Shown one piece after another: positions 12,726 to 25,118 of a stretch of DNA of 64,000 nt (positions are counted from its first letter, which is position 1; each line of letters begins with the position of its first letter). The translations under genes and the position numbers were made by a program. Source of the DNA: Piper betle (lineage: Eukaryota > Streptophyta > Magnoliopsida > Piperales > Piperaceae); NCBI GenBank assembly GCA_033002965.1, contig JAURVB010003122.1, forward strand, positions 34,234-98,233. Reading direction: 5' to 3'. The notes under the pieces were generated by a model. That model did no database searches. It saw only the letters and a program-made list of their open reading frames with translations, and was not told the DNA's origin.

Positions 12726-13913
12726 CTATGGGAAGACCCCCACTCCGGCTGTCCTCATGAAGGAATTGCCAATAATCAGTTCGAAATCATCCATCTCGAT
12801 TACCATGATATCCATGTGTCCTTCATAGTCTCCCAGACAAACCCTAACATTTCTTGCAATGCCATCCACCTGTTTAGCCTGTGAGTTGACTGCCTTAATC
12901 CTGCTGGTATTGGTTCCAGTCCTCAGCCCTAGCTTCGAAGCCATCCCCTTCGAAACAAAACTGTGTGTTGCTCCAGTATCTATCAAAGCTGAGACTCTCC
13001 TCCCATTCACTACCACTGGAACGTACATCAAATCAGTCCCTCTCTGAGCTGTATGTCCAGCCCTCAATGCACCGAGAATCTGAAGGGTAGATGCTCGTGC
13101 TGGAGGCCTCTCTTCCTCCTGAACTGGGTTCTCCTCTGCCCTCATAGCACTGACCTTGGCCTTAGTCGGACACTCCTTTGCCCTATGCGGTCCATTGCAC
13201 AAGAAACAACCAGATTTCTTCACATCCACTACCCGGCTGTAGCTACCTGCCTTGAAGTTGAATTGCTTCTTCTTCTTCTTCGGCTTGGACTGCCCATCCT
13301 TGCCGTCCCGGTTACTGCTCTTGCCTGGCTGAAATTTCCTGCTTGAGCCTTCATCCTTGACTGCCCCTATCGGTTTCAAATCTGCCAATGCATCTGCAGC
13401 CGCCATTGCTGTAGGTAGGTCTTGCACTTTCTGCCGCTTCAGCTCCATCTGTGCCCATGGCTGTAAACCCGTGATAAAGTTGAATAACTTATCCTCTTCT
13501 GACATATTCTTGATATCCAGAAGACAAGAACTGAATTCTTTGACATACTCTCTAACTGTTCCTGACTGTCTCAATCTCTTGAGTCTGTCCCTCGCCACCC
13601 AGGTAGTATTGGTTGGCATAAACTGATCCCGAAGTTCCTTTTTAAGGATATCCCATGTCTCCATGCGGGGTCGACCAACATTGTCATCTTCCTTGGTGCG
13701 AGTCCTATACCATAGTTTGGCGTCCCCTGACAAAAACATGTTGGCCAATGAGACTTGGCGTTCCTCAGGCACATTCGCAGCCACAAAGTACTCCTGTATA
13801 TCCCAGATGAAATTCTCAAGATCCTTGGCTGATCTATTCCCCTCGAATTTCTTCGGCTCTGGAACCTTAAGCCTGCCTGGAATGGAGTTATCTTCGCCTG
13901 TCCGGTCAGCAGC
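12726..13913 (-). pseudogene. Chromovirus gag core, zinc knuckle and protease
   Basis: The open frame begins after a TAA near 13912 and has no clear ATG at its head, so it is the downstream part of a broken gag. From the start: a retrotransposon-gag capsid domain (FEGNRSAKDLENFIWDI, LSGDAKLWYRTR, LRDQFMPTN, REYVKEFSSCLLDI, FITGLQPWAQ), a basic linker, a zinc knuckle of spacing CX2CX3HX4C (CFLCNGPHRAKEC), then an aspartic protease with active site ALIDTGATHSFVS. It ends at a TAG in the same frame as pol. Gag forms the particle and the protease would process the polyprotein. The N-terminal gag segment sits in another frame (13906-14199). Confidence 0.9.
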
Positions 13914-14199
13914 TTACACCATGCTGAGGCTGCATCACCACGATCTGTTTCAATAAGGCAACGTCTGCATGCATTGCCTCAAAAGCAGCCCGGAGATGTC
14001 CCAACACCTCCGCCGTATCTCCTTGCGCTGTACTGGTCTCGGGTCGATCGTTCACCCGAGCACTCAAGTCCCTAACCCCTTCATGTAGGGACTGCAGTTG
14101 ATCACTGATAGTCCGCCCATCTCCAGTAGTGATAGGGCCTCCTACCAGTACTTCCAACCGTGCAATCCTCTCCTTAAGAGCTTCTGATCGTGTGTCCAT
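13906..14199 (-). pseudogene. Chromovirus gag N-terminal segment, frameshifted from the gag core
   Basis: The ATG at 14199 opens a 97-codon stretch rich in charged heptad-like runs (KERIARLEVLVGG, LQSLHEGVRDLSARV, HLRAAFEAMHADVALLKQ), which looks like a coiled coil. It lies about 90 bp inside the primer binding site, as expected for the start of gag. It stops at 13906-13908 while the capsid frame opens at the same place, so one or two bases have been lost or gained near 13906-13920. A GTAAGC at this junction could mimic a splice donor, but I favour a mutation. Confidence 0.75.
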
Positions 14200-14284
14200 C
14201 ACAGAATTTGCACTCGGTAACAAAGTGGAGCCCTTTCCTATGAAAGTCTGTACAACTTCACAAGTCCTTCAATCACAAAACACT

Positions 14285-14295
14285 GCTCTGATACC
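14285..14295 (-). promoter_or_regulatory. Primer binding site (initiator Met tRNA)
   Basis: Minus-strand GGTATCAGAGC, three bases inside the 5' LTR end, is complementary to the 3' end of plant initiator methionine tRNA. It fixes element orientation and LTR boundary. Confidence 0.88.
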
Positions 14296-14298
14296 TGC

Positions 14299-16214
14299 TA
14301 TCACGGGGTCGTTTCTAGCCCAAAATTTTTCAACCAAAACCCTACCCGTGCGGCGTATTCCCCTCCTGGGAACACCAGCCTCACTTCCACACGCAGCCGA
14401 GTACCGCTGTTTGTAGCGGCACGATGAAGGGTAGCACTCTCGTGAAGGCTTGCACACCCGGCTAGCAGCACGCACCCAACTGCCAATAGTGCTACGTTGT
14501 GCTAATTGCTGGTACCGATCACCAAATCCAGCGTATGCAGCGGCACGCTGCAACACACGCACTAAGTATGCCCGTAGTATGCTCGCCCCAAGTGCCGGTC
14601 ACCCACACCCGACACGCACCAGACCCGGAATCACGGTCCAGCACCTCGGCTTCCAAATGCGACAATCACACTACTCAATTACGGGAATCCACCCAACCTT
14701 TATTCAAACAATAAACAATGGATATTACAAGTAATCACTCACCTTGACTACTTGCTGGTCGTGGACATGCAACGCCACGACCTAGCCTCTCAACTCACCT
14801 AAGAGACTTCCTCACAACCCCAAGGCCGATCCCCTGATCAACCCAATAACATGCACTAACTCAGTATGCAATGAGGTTGCTACAAAAACCAGACGCGTAC
14901 CTGACCCTAAAGGCAGACGCATGACCACACCAACCAGCAGTCGTCCACCAGATGTCCCCACCCGAACTCCACGAGTAGGCTGCAACAACACCTAGCGGTC
15001 TCCTTGTTCGATCAGGCTATTCTCCTCCACCAAGAATGCACGATGTCCAGATCTTCACAATTGCTCCGTCAATTGTCTTCAGCTTGTTGTGCCTTGTATT
15101 TTCTGAAGTCATCTTCATCAAATACGCCTAGATGTGTTAGTTGCAACCGGATATTCTCCATATCCGCTGGAGATCTTCCTCTAATCCAACATAGCGTCCA
15201 GATTCGCCCATGTTTATCTCCAAGCCTTGTGTCGAACTTATCTCCAATGAGTCACCACCGATCTCTCATTGGCTCGTGGAGAAGATCATATATTCACCAG
15301 ATCTTATCCACAACGATATCTACAATTTCTGGAATCCACCAATGTAGATAAACATGTCGGCTACATGGTCGAACCTTGCTGGTTCAACCTGAGCCAACTC
15401 CCGATCAACCTCTCGTGCTAACCCCTAGCTGTTGTGTGCGCACCAAATACCGCAACACGGTCCATGCTGAACTGCCTAGCCCGCTACCGTGTCTGAATAC
15501 CCGTATTTGTGTCGGCATCGCTCGTGCACTAGTCGCTGCACGCACCGCTCGCCACTAGTTGCGCCCACGCTCGTACGTCTCGACCCAGCGCGCTCCCGCA
15601 CGCTCGCCTCACTCGCAACTGTCTGCACTGTGCTCGCGCGCGCACGCTGGCCGATGGCGCCCGTGCACGCTGCTCGCCTGTGCCGCTATTTGTAGCGCTA
15701 TAAACCTCGGCATGTTGCAGCACAGCGCGCACCGAACCCACTCGGCACTATACTCGCTCTAGGCATCAACCAGACTCCTCGGCGCCACTCGATCACCCTT
15801 GATCGCGCCCGACCACGGGTCTCGACACTACTCGACCCATATCACGCACATGCTCGGTACTCATATAGGCACGCTCGGTCATGGTCACGACCTCGCTCCA
15901 CCCATGCTCGGCACTGCTTGTCCACAGCTGCTGGTCACGCAACTGCCCCGAACCAACTTGAGGTTTCCTTAGCGCCATGTAGCGCTATGCTCGGTACTCA
16001 CTGCCGACGCATATGCTGCTACATGTCCCAGCACCAAGTCTCGGTCCATCCTTCAACCTCGGCACTTCCTTGCCTGACAACTCTAACACCCACTAGCATT
16101 TGGTAAGTTGTTTCACCACACAGGCAGTATCAGCCACCCACTCCGGACTCGGGATGACTAGGGACAACCGCCAAACCCTAGCACCCTGGACGCCCTACAA
16201 TTAACCCCGTAACA
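14299..16214 (-). repeat. 5' LTR of the chromovirus (1916 bp)
   Basis: Pairs with 4584-9646. Its outer end is TGTTACGGGG (minus strand) followed by target duplication CTTAG. The inner end has TA where the other LTR has CA, a point change. It has lost about 150 bp relative to the 3' LTR near 15170. GC-rich short ORFs within it are not conserved between the LTRs. Confidence 0.9.
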
Positions 16215-16219
16215 CTTAG
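16215..16219. repeat. Right target-site duplication (CTTAG) of the chromovirus
   Basis: Matches 4579-4583; unit 2 resumes immediately after. Confidence 0.92.
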
Positions 16220-17159
16220 ACAATCAAATTGGATTTTATATATATATATGGATGTTCTAGGCTAATGAACACATTGGATTGTCTATTTATTTATGAGTAA
16301 TCTAAGATCAAATAGTATCGTATTAACAACTTTTTGAAATGGAGAGAAGATAATTACTATTCATGATTAAATATTTCTTTGACTTTACCCTCATTTTGCT
16401 TGCATCCAGGAAGAATATGTATGTAATTTTGAAGATGCATGGATGTATAAATACACCACTAAACATCTATCCACGTATACTTACAATATTCAATATCTCG
16501 TAGAATAAAATGAGGGGCAAAGTCCTTAAATTTTACATACATCTCTATACATATTGATGAATAGCAATGGCGAATTTTATGGCTCTTTCCTTTATACACC
16601 ACTTTATAGTAAATTTCTTATGTTATAAATTTGATTTGGATTTCAGTTAAAGCGGAAATTGGTCCCGTTCACCAGTCCACTGTTCTAGAGTGACCTCTAC
16701 AGTAGTGGAAACACATGAGCTGATTATAAACTTTGATGTCCCCAATCGGATATGCTATTCTCTTTCTAGTATCATGGTAGTGATAAAAACAAGATGTCGG
16801 TATACGGCGGCATACGTTAAAAATAGATTATAATTTCATAGATATATTCTTATTAAATAAAGAGATAAAGTATAATAACATGATTCCGATTTTAACTCTA
16901 ATTGAATGAGAATTAATAGGCTATGATAGTTTATTTTTTATTTTATTTTTTGTGTTATTTTAATTGATCAAATCTTATTGTTTTATAAGTATGCGACATT
17001 TAATTCACCATTTATTAATAACAATATATAATCTTCCTTCACACAAACAATAAAATATCTAAGTTAGAGCCGCCAAATTTTGACTTTATCCTATATTTAT
17101 ATTTCTAATGTCCTAAAAAATATCATAGGCTGAAAATTTTTAATCCTCTTGACTAAATT

Positions 17160-17790
17160 TTTCTAAAGTATAGGATGTGCAGTTGCACGCATTCTTGAGT
17201 AGGGCACACATCCCACGTCCATAACCAGTTATGCCTGCACCATACCAAGAAAAGCCAAGCTGGCCTACCTCTTCTCCCGCACTGGACTTTGTATGCCTTG
17301 CACTAAAATAAAGGATTGAGAAAACATAAGTATGTTCTTAATTCGCAACAGAACAAGATATGGAAGATTGGGAGTGATGGGCTTTGAGTATATACCTGGT
17401 ATATGTTTTACCTGGAGCTTTGGGAAGAGCAGGCCCGGTGCGTCGCTTGTGATGTGGGGAAGCCAGTTGCATGGGAGCTCATTCACGACTGGAAGCAAAT
17501 GCTTGTGTGTTGGATAAGATATTGCTGAGCATCAAGTTGGCATTGCGGTTTTCCTTTCTACTTTACTTGAGGGAGAGATGTTCTTTTGGTTGTTGAAAAG
17601 AATTGTAAAGGTACGAATTGAAGGCAAGGAAAAGGCCGAGTATCCAAACAGGATATAGTTCCATGCAGTTTTCCGGTACCAGATGAGCAACAGAAACAGT
17701 TTTCCTTCTATCTGTTTGAGCTCATGCCGAGTTGCAGATAGCCGCCCAACCAACCTCGACAATTTGTGCTCCAATTAAGATCTGCTGATT
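17160..17790. other. Conserved block of unknown function, unit 2 copy
   Basis: Collinear with 1140-1770 and 21480-22110. Small indels between copies disturb every frame, so coding is not supported. Confidence 0.45.
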
Positions 17791-18645
17791 CTAGTTTTGC
17801 TGGAAATTTTAAGGCCATTAAATGGAACAGAAATTGCTTTCTAAATGCCAATAATACAACGTTAATTTTCTAAGTCTACTTTACATATTATGTTACTAAA
17901 TAAAATTATACTCAATGATGTCTTATTTTTGTAAGATAAAAACAAGCCTATGCTCCTGCTCAAATTTATTATATTTTTCATATATTATATCAGTAGTACT
18001 TACTTTAAAATTATATAAATAGAAGACTTTATTACTTTGTATAAGGAAATTACTAATTAAATTTATCGGTGTACTCATGCTGCCTTTAAATATAAAAATC
18101 TAATCTTAGATGAATCAAATCTCTAAATATATCATATGAAAGAAATAAAATTTATCATAAAAACTATTATAATATTATCATCATTGATATAAAATACACA
18201 TTTCATAATTTTTTTAGAAAAAGTTTGAATATTTCAGTTATTTAAGATGATTCGATACAATTACTAGCGGAAATATCAATATGAACTCGATTTGTCAATA
18301 ACACAAGCAAAAACCAAACCGAATTATTTTGGAATCAAATTGAATTACTTATTCAGGTTTGATTTCGTTCAATTTTTAGTTTTCACCAAATCAAGAAATA
18401 AACACTTGACACTCAAATCGAGGAACAAAAGTACTGTAAATAAATAAACAAATAAAACAAGGTGAATGAGTAAAAGAGCAATAAATAAAATGATAAGTAT
18501 CGCAAGTAAACATCAAAACAATAATAAATATTAAATAAATATTTGTTAATATATAATTAAATAAATAAACTCATGAATCAATAATTTAATCAATTAATGC
18601 ATAAACATAAATAATCTATTAATCATAAATAATAATAACTATAAT

Positions 18646-19190
18646 ACCCCAAATCCGGCTCATTCATGAACCGAAACGAAATGTTACGGGTCACCTGATT
18701 AAGTCAGCTAACCTAAACCTAAGTCTGAACGGACCTATTCTCTGTATTTTAAGATAGAAGATAAATCTTGTAATGCATGTATGAATATGCAAAGAACCTA
18801 ATATGATACTACAAGAATGACATATTACATGCAATCACACTCAAAAACAATTAAGAATGAAAAGAATCGATAAATCATAAAACAAAGCAGATAGAGTGTC
18901 CCCTGCAAAGTACAACAAGGGTCACCTGTGTCAAATAATAGATAATATAAATATTTAATAAAACATTCACACAATATTTTCATTCATTCACACAATAATC
19001 AATATTGGGTCGATTCTTAACTCAACCGCTAATTAATATTCAACTCATATTACTGAATTAGGTCTTGACCCATTTGTTCATCCTCATTTATATTTAACTG
19101 TTCATATAGAGTGACGTCCACTTCAATCATCAGTTCAAGTCATTTTAAGCAACACTAGCATTAGTCGATGAATGTTACTTATATGCTCCT
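18646..19190 (-). repeat. Old LTR-end fragment, unit 2 copy
   Basis: Same relic as 2627-3170, starting near a degenerate TAATACCCC terminus and keeping a 'gtcccctgcaaag' stretch that unit 1 has lost. Confidence 0.6.
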
Positions 19191-19540
19191 TTCTAGTAGC
19201 GTAAATAAAAAATGTACATAATTCATATGTTAAACTACAAAATCGTCAAAATTATAAGGTTCGTCAAAATGTCATCTTAGAAAATCAGAACAAAAATATT
19301 TACAAAGTCTAATTAGTATCACATTTTAACCATTGGACATAAATAAATAAACGGTAAATAAGTGATGATTACTTAATAGATAGAAACACTTTTTGGCTAA
19401 TAACCATTCAATGAATAGTTGTATTGATCTTTGGCTAAAGAGTGGGCTAATTAATAATAGTATCTAACCCTTCATAATGAAATGGTTAATAGCCATATGT
19501 CATTTGTTATTTCAATGATCTTCTTCACGGGGTGCCATTT

Positions 19541-19804
19541 TTATCTTCGCCTGGAGCTAGATATTGTTTCACTGGTTGGTATTTCTTCCCTGGCAGCTAA
19601 ATTACCCTCCATTCTCAACCCCTCAAGCTCCTCGTCAAAAGGAACCGTCACCGGCTCAAAGGGTCCGTCCAACGTGGTCGGTATTGCCACATTCTCCCCA
19701 CCGATCCCCCAGAGCTGTGCCACCAGAGCCAATAGTACCACTGCGCATGCAGAAACCATTGTACGAGAAGACGACACACATGAGCAGTTCTGCACTAATT
19801 CCAT
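19541..19804 (-). pseudogene. PAP15: Purple acid phosphatase (PAP15/phytase type) exon 1, unit 2, longest copy
   Basis: An 87-codon ORF with Met at 19804 and a second Met at 19759. The second start gives a clean signal peptide (MVSACAVVLLALVAQLW). The mature part begins ENVAIPTTLDGPFEPVTVPFDEE, close to the N-terminus of PAP15-type phytases, and then runs to a stop after an Arg-rich end. PAP15 enzymes act in the apoplast or secretory pathway on phytate. Known family members are over 500 residues; here only the N-terminus is present and no catalytic metal-ligand motif follows. A GGTAAT near 19605 could be the original splice donor, which would make the last 25 or so codons intron read-through. 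A TATA box lies upstream at 19981. Homology is recognised from one short motif, so it deserves a direct search. Confidence 0.6.
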
Positions 19805-19980
19805 TACTTTATATATTATGGGCTAGTTATACGTATAAGATTAATCTATTGGGCATCCACCAATTAATGGTATTCTTGTCAACATGAAACTAAGGACATA
19901 GAAACGAATAGGTTGAAGATGAGTGGAGGAAGGCATGGTGGAGGACAGGAGATGTGTATCACCAGTGGAAAATACGTTGC

Positions 19981-19990
19981 GCATTTATAG
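19981..19990 (-). promoter_or_regulatory. TATA box of the phosphatase fragment, unit 2
   Basis: Minus-strand CTATAAATGC after a CT-rich tract, conserved with 3947-3956, about 180-230 bp upstream of the two candidate starts. Confidence 0.5.
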
Positions 19991-21479
19991 AGATAGAGAG
20001 AAGGGGGAAGTGGAAGAGGTGGGAAGAAGGAGAATCTTGTAAAGTGTATATTGGAGGAGGGCTGGTCGAGTGATGATCGGGAATGGGATATGCTTTGCCG
20101 TAATTTGCCAGTTCTGGGTTATTGACGCTGTTGCATGTCGAGAGCGTAATTCGACACCCGCCATTTTCAGACGCTGCGCTTTGTTCCCAACTGGGGATTC
20201 GGTAAAGGGTGTGGTTCAAGAAAAAATATCATACGCAACTCAAACCTGTTATTGCGTATTCTGATCGTTTCAATAAATGAATCATCGTTTCAACGCATTT
20301 TCTATTTGCGTAGTAGTTACCTGTATCTTAGCTGCCTCGTGAATTCTAATCAATGATTTTGTGTGGGGATGGGGTTATTGGTTTGTGGTTGGATTTGGAC
20401 TCTAGTTTAGGATCTATCAAATTTTGGTTTGGACGGGTTCGATCCGAATATCCTTAAAAGCTTAAGAATATGCCACGTAGCAAGTGGCATGGGTCTTGAC
20501 TCTTGGATTATAATGTTTTCTTGAATATAATTAACGCAGGATGTACTTAGACAATCAAATTGGAATTATATATATATATATATATGGATGTTCTAGGCTA
20601 ATGAACACATTGGATTGTCTATTTATTTATGAGTAATCTAAGATTAAATAGTATCGCATTAACAACTTTCTGAAATGAAGAGAAGATAATTACTATTCAT
20701 GATTAAATATTTTTTTAACAAAATTTGATGACTTTACCCTCATTTAACTTGCATCTACTGCAAGAATATGTATGTAATTTTGAAGATGCATGGATGTACA
20801 AAGACAACCACTAAACATCTATCCACGTATACTTACAATATTCAATATTTCGTAGAATAAAATGAGGGGCAAAGTCCTTAAATTTTGCATACATCTCTAT
20901 GCATAGTGATGAATAGCAATGGCCAATTTTATGGCTCTTTCCTTTATACACCACTTTATAGTAAATTTCTTATGTTATAAATTTGATTTGGATTTCAGTT
21001 TAAAGCGGAAATTGGTCCCATTCACCAGTCCACTGTTCTAGAGTGCCCTCTACAGTAGTGGAAACACATGAGCTGTTTACAAACTTTGATGTCCCCAATA
21101 TGATCTGCTATTCTCTTTCTAGTATTATGGTAGTGATAAAAGCATGATGCCGGCATACGGCGGCTTACGTTAAAAATAGATTATAATTTTATTAGATAAA
21201 TTCTTAATAAATAAAGAGATAAAGTATAATAACATGATTCTGATTTTAACTCTAATTGAATGAGAATAAATAGGGTATAATAGTTTATTATTATTATTAT
21301 TATATTTTCATTAATCAAATCTCTTAGTTTTATGAGTATGCGACGTTTAATTCGCCTTTTATTAATAACAATATTTACTCTTCCTTCACACAAACAATAA
21401 TATATCGAGGTTAGAGCTGCCAAATTTTGACTTTATCTTATATTTATATTTCCAATGTCCTAATAAACATCAGACTGAA

Positions 21480-22110
21480 AATTTTTAATCCTCTTGACTA
21501 AATTTTTCTAGAGTATAGGATGTGCAGTTGCACGCATTCTTGAGTAGGGCACACATCCCACGTCCATAACCAGTTGTGCCCGCACCATACCAAGAAAAGT
21601 CAAGCTGGCCTACCTCTTCTCCTGCACTGGACTCTTTGTATGCCTTGCACTTAAAGGATTGAGAAAAAATAAGTGTGTTCTTAATTCGTAACAGAACAAG
21701 ATATGGAAGATTGTGGGTGATGGGCTTTGAGTATATACCTGGTATATGTTTTACCTGGAGCTTTGGGAAGAGCAGGCCTGCTACGTTGCTTGTGATGTGG
21801 AGAAGCCAGTTGCATGGGAGCTCATTCATGACTCGGAGCAAATGCTTGTGTATTGGATAAGATATTGCTGAACGTCAAGTTGGCATTGCGGTTTTTCCTT
21901 TCTACTTTACTTGAGGGAGAGGAGTTCTTTTGGTTGTTGAAAAGAAATGTAAAGGTACCAGTTGAAGGCAAGGAAAAGGCAGGGCATCAAAACAGGATAT
22001 CGTTGCATACAGTTTTCCTTCTTCTATCTGTTTGAGCTCATGCCGAGTTGCAGATAGCCGCCCAACCAACTTCGACAGTTTGTGCTCCAAATAAGATCTG
22101 CTGATTGTAG
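21480..22110. other. Conserved block of unknown function, unit 3 copy
   Basis: Third copy of the block at 1140-1770. A minus-strand reading of 118 codons exists only here, through small indels, and is not kept in the other copies. Confidence 0.4.
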
Positions 22111-23996
22111 TTTTTGCTAGAAATTTTAAGGCCATTAAATGGAACAGAAATTCATTTCTACATGCCAATAATACAACGCTAATTGTCTAAGTCTACTTTA
22201 CATATTATAGCACTAAATGCAATTGTACTCAATGATGTCTTATTTTATAAGATAAAACAAGCCTATGCTCCTGCTTAAATTTATTATATTTTTCATATAT
22301 TATATCAGTAGTACTTACTTTAAAATTATATAAAAAGAAAACTTTATTACTTTGAATGAGGAAATTACTAATTAAATTTATCGGTGTAGTCATGCTGCCT
22401 TTAAATATAAAACTCTAATCTTAGCTGAATCAAATCTGTCAATAATATTACTAGTCATACTTAGTACTATTTTAATATAAATTCAATTCTAGTTGAGTTA
22501 AATTTTTCAAAACTATTTTTAATATTTACGTCGAAGGTCAATTTAGTTGGCCAGAAAAAATATAAAATGGATGAAATCTTCTCAGTTATAATTTATAAAA
22601 AGTTACACAAATGTAAAATCTTTTTACAAAAGATAAGTGTCAACTTTTTCTTGTGTTTTAGATAGGGGTCACGAGCATTCAGCTCGCTTCCGAACCAATC
22701 GAACCGAATTAATTGAATTATGTTTTGCGGCAGCCATATTTCGTAACTGAAATCGAACCAAACCGAAGTGAACTGGAATATTTCGGTTTTGTTGGTTCAG
22801 TAACCGAATAAATAAATTAAATAATAAGTTACAAAAAATAATGTGTATTTAATTATTTAATGAAAATTATATTATTTTGAACAAAATAATTTAATATATA
22901 TAATATATATATCATATTAAAGAAATAAAATTTATCATAAAGCTATTATAATATTATGATCATTGATATAAAATACACATTTCATAATTTTTTAAATAAG
23001 TTTGGATATTTCAGTTATTTAAGTTGATTCCATACGATTCCTAACCAAAATATCAATATGAACTCGATTTGTCAATAACACCAGCAAAAACCAAATTGAA
23101 TTATTTTGGAACTGAATCGAATTATTTATTCAGGTTTGATTTCGTTCGGTTTTTTAGTTTTCACCAAATTATGCTCACCCTAGACATTTTGAATAAGAAA
23201 TTTTATGGGAAGTAGTCCATCCTCACTACTCATCCTCATTAGAACTATTTTTTTGAAGTGGACCATCAAAGTCATCTACCCAAACTCTCATCTATGCTCC
23301 AAGTGCTCTAAGGGCTTTGTTGGCATACTTATAACCTCTATCTGCAAGGATCTGTCTTAGGGTCAAAGTTCTCCAAGGTAGACTTCGAATTATGCCTGAT
23401 GGATCTGTCCAAGGCACTTGGTGGTCTACCTCATGTGTTAGGTATCTCTGCCACTATCTTTACACTGCAAGCTTCCAATAAGTACCATCTCTAATAACTC
23501 CATCTCGCAATATACATCATATCCTAAAGGAAGGAAGACTCAAGTGGTGACATCTAAAAAGATAGGCAAGTGCAATAATGTAGTTGTAAAACCCACGATT
23601 CGAGTTAGGGTTTTATATTCAGAACCGGTCGGGTCGACCGTTATTTTTTCGAGTTGAGTCAGTTTCAGGACACGTGTACTGAGCCGATGCCAGTCGCGTG
23701 TATGAGCTATGAGGGTCATGCGTACCCAAGTATATGATGATAACGTCATGAACACAGCAGAACAGAATGAGTTATCAGATATATGAGAGTATGCCAGTCA
23801 TTTTTTTTATTATTTTTATATATAGTGGATCGTAGAATTAGTATTAGGCCGTTTACCGCGTTAGGACGCGTTCGGGCAGTCTGGGTGGGTTGTTAGTCAT
23901 AGAGCATATCATTATAATATTGTGGTGTTGTTTGATTTTACGGGATTTTTCCCGATTTTTATGAATTTTTTTAGGATTTAATACGACTTAGTTATT

Positions 23997-24029
23997 ATAC
24001 TTGACTCGAGCCGGAGACGAGTCAAGTAT
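23997..24029 (+). promoter_or_regulatory. Perfect inverted repeat in the LTR leader
   Basis: Arms of 12 bases (ATACTTGACTCG / CGAGTCAAGTAT) around a 9-base loop, roughly 175 bp downstream of the TATA-like box. The same hairpin, with small changes, occurs near 8980-9018, 54440-54475 and 57870-57905. It sits at the edge of the GC-rich block and would fold in the transcript. Confidence 0.6.
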
Positions 24030-24767
24030 TATTTACGAAATTGCCACCAGCCCTTTTCTTCCTCTTCCCCGACCTTTTCTTTCCCAGAACATTGCCGCGC
24101 GCCGCCCCTGTTCGCGCGCCACCGCCGCCACGGCCGACGCCGCCTGGCCGCCGTTCGACGCCGCCCGGCCCAGCCACGGCGTCGCCATGCTGCCCCGACC
24201 AAGTCCGGCCCCAATCGGGCCGCCGTGACGCCGGAATCGCCGTGCGTAGCGCCGCGGCAAGGTTTTGGTCGCGTCGCCGATCGCGCCGCCGCCGACCGTC
24301 GCCACCACGATCAGGTGGTCGGCTCGACGTCCTCGACCCCTCAGCTGCCTTCCCCGACTGGAACGGAGGCCGTCGCCACCGTGGCCGGCCGGATCTAGCG
24401 ACCCATCGCCGCCGGCTCTGTTTAGCCTTTTTCCGGCGAGCCACCGCCTCGGCCGACCATGTGGACGTCGTGGATGTGTCGGGCTCGCCGAGCCGGTTCC
24501 AATGGTACCCTATATGACCCCTATCCAGCTAGTAGACGCCGCCGGCGATTGTTGCCGGAAAACCACCGGAAGTCGCCGGAAAACCGCCAGTGGCTCCCGG
24601 AAAACCGCCGGAAAATCGGAATTTCTGGAATTCTCCGGAATTCACCGGATCTTCCGCGGGGCTCACCCAGTGGAGCCCAATCGAGCTTCGGACGCCGATG
24701 AGCGCCGAATTTGAGCTCCGAGACGCGCGACGGAACCCTAGCCGTCGCCGATTGCCGACGACGTGAG

Positions 24768-25118
24768 GTATAATTACCTCCGATTGATTTATTTAAAATT
24801 GATGATAATTGTTAGCATAGCATGCTAGGGTTAATTAATTATCATGATTAATGTCTTGACCATGAATAAAGTAAAGATGTGCATGATGAGATTATTAGTG
24901 AATGAAGTGATCTAATGAGATGAATTGTGTATGAACATGTTAAACTAGTACGATGCAACTTAGAAGAACAGAATAAAATATGGTATGAGTAGTTGAGTTA
25001 GGATTATTTACTCTTATAATTATTTGATGGTTATTTTGATGATGATTCTGTGTTTAATTGTGTTGAGTTTGATGCATCATTTAGTTAGCGGGCGTTAGTA
25101 TTTAGTTTTGATGTGTAG
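24768..25118 (+). other. Intron-like segment in LTR B
   Basis: Begins GTATAATT after GACGTGAG and ends TGTGTAG before GTACGG. The interior is AT-rich and much more variable between copies than the two sides, while the ends are constant. Equivalents on the opposite strand are 7888-8245 (358 bp), 56737-57138 (402 bp) and, in a distant subfamily, 53400-53739 (340 bp). No transcript data are available. Confidence 0.4.

Larger units (their letters stand above)
4584..16214 (-). mobile_element. Ty3/gypsy chromovirus (Galadriel-like), full length, minus strand
   Basis: A complete LTR retrotransposon: 5' LTR 14299-16214, tRNA-iMet primer site, gag, protease, reverse transcriptase/RNase H, integrase with chromodomain, polypurine tract, and 3' LTR 4584-9646. 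Gene order PR-RT-RH-INT places it in Ty3/gypsy and the C-terminal chromodomain makes it a chromovirus. The RNase H tail '[15 protein letters not shown]' resembles Galadriel-clade elements; the clade is my inference. The two LTRs differ by an indel of about 150 bp and many substitutions, so the insertion is not recent. Coding is broken by one frameshift and one stop. The 3' LTR contains a later nested solo LTR (6437-9415). Confidence 0.93.
4209..20230. repeat. Tandem repeat unit 2 of 3, split by a chromovirus
   Basis: The unit runs 4209-4583 and resumes at 16220; the sequence between is the inserted retrotransposon plus one target duplication. Without it the unit is about 4.4 kb and collinear with unit 1. 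It holds the longest copy of the phosphatase exon 1 ORF. Confidence 0.9.

Noticed and set aside
20562..20588. TA-dinucleotide run as a functional site
   Set aside because: An ordinary microsatellite that differs in length from the copy in unit 2.
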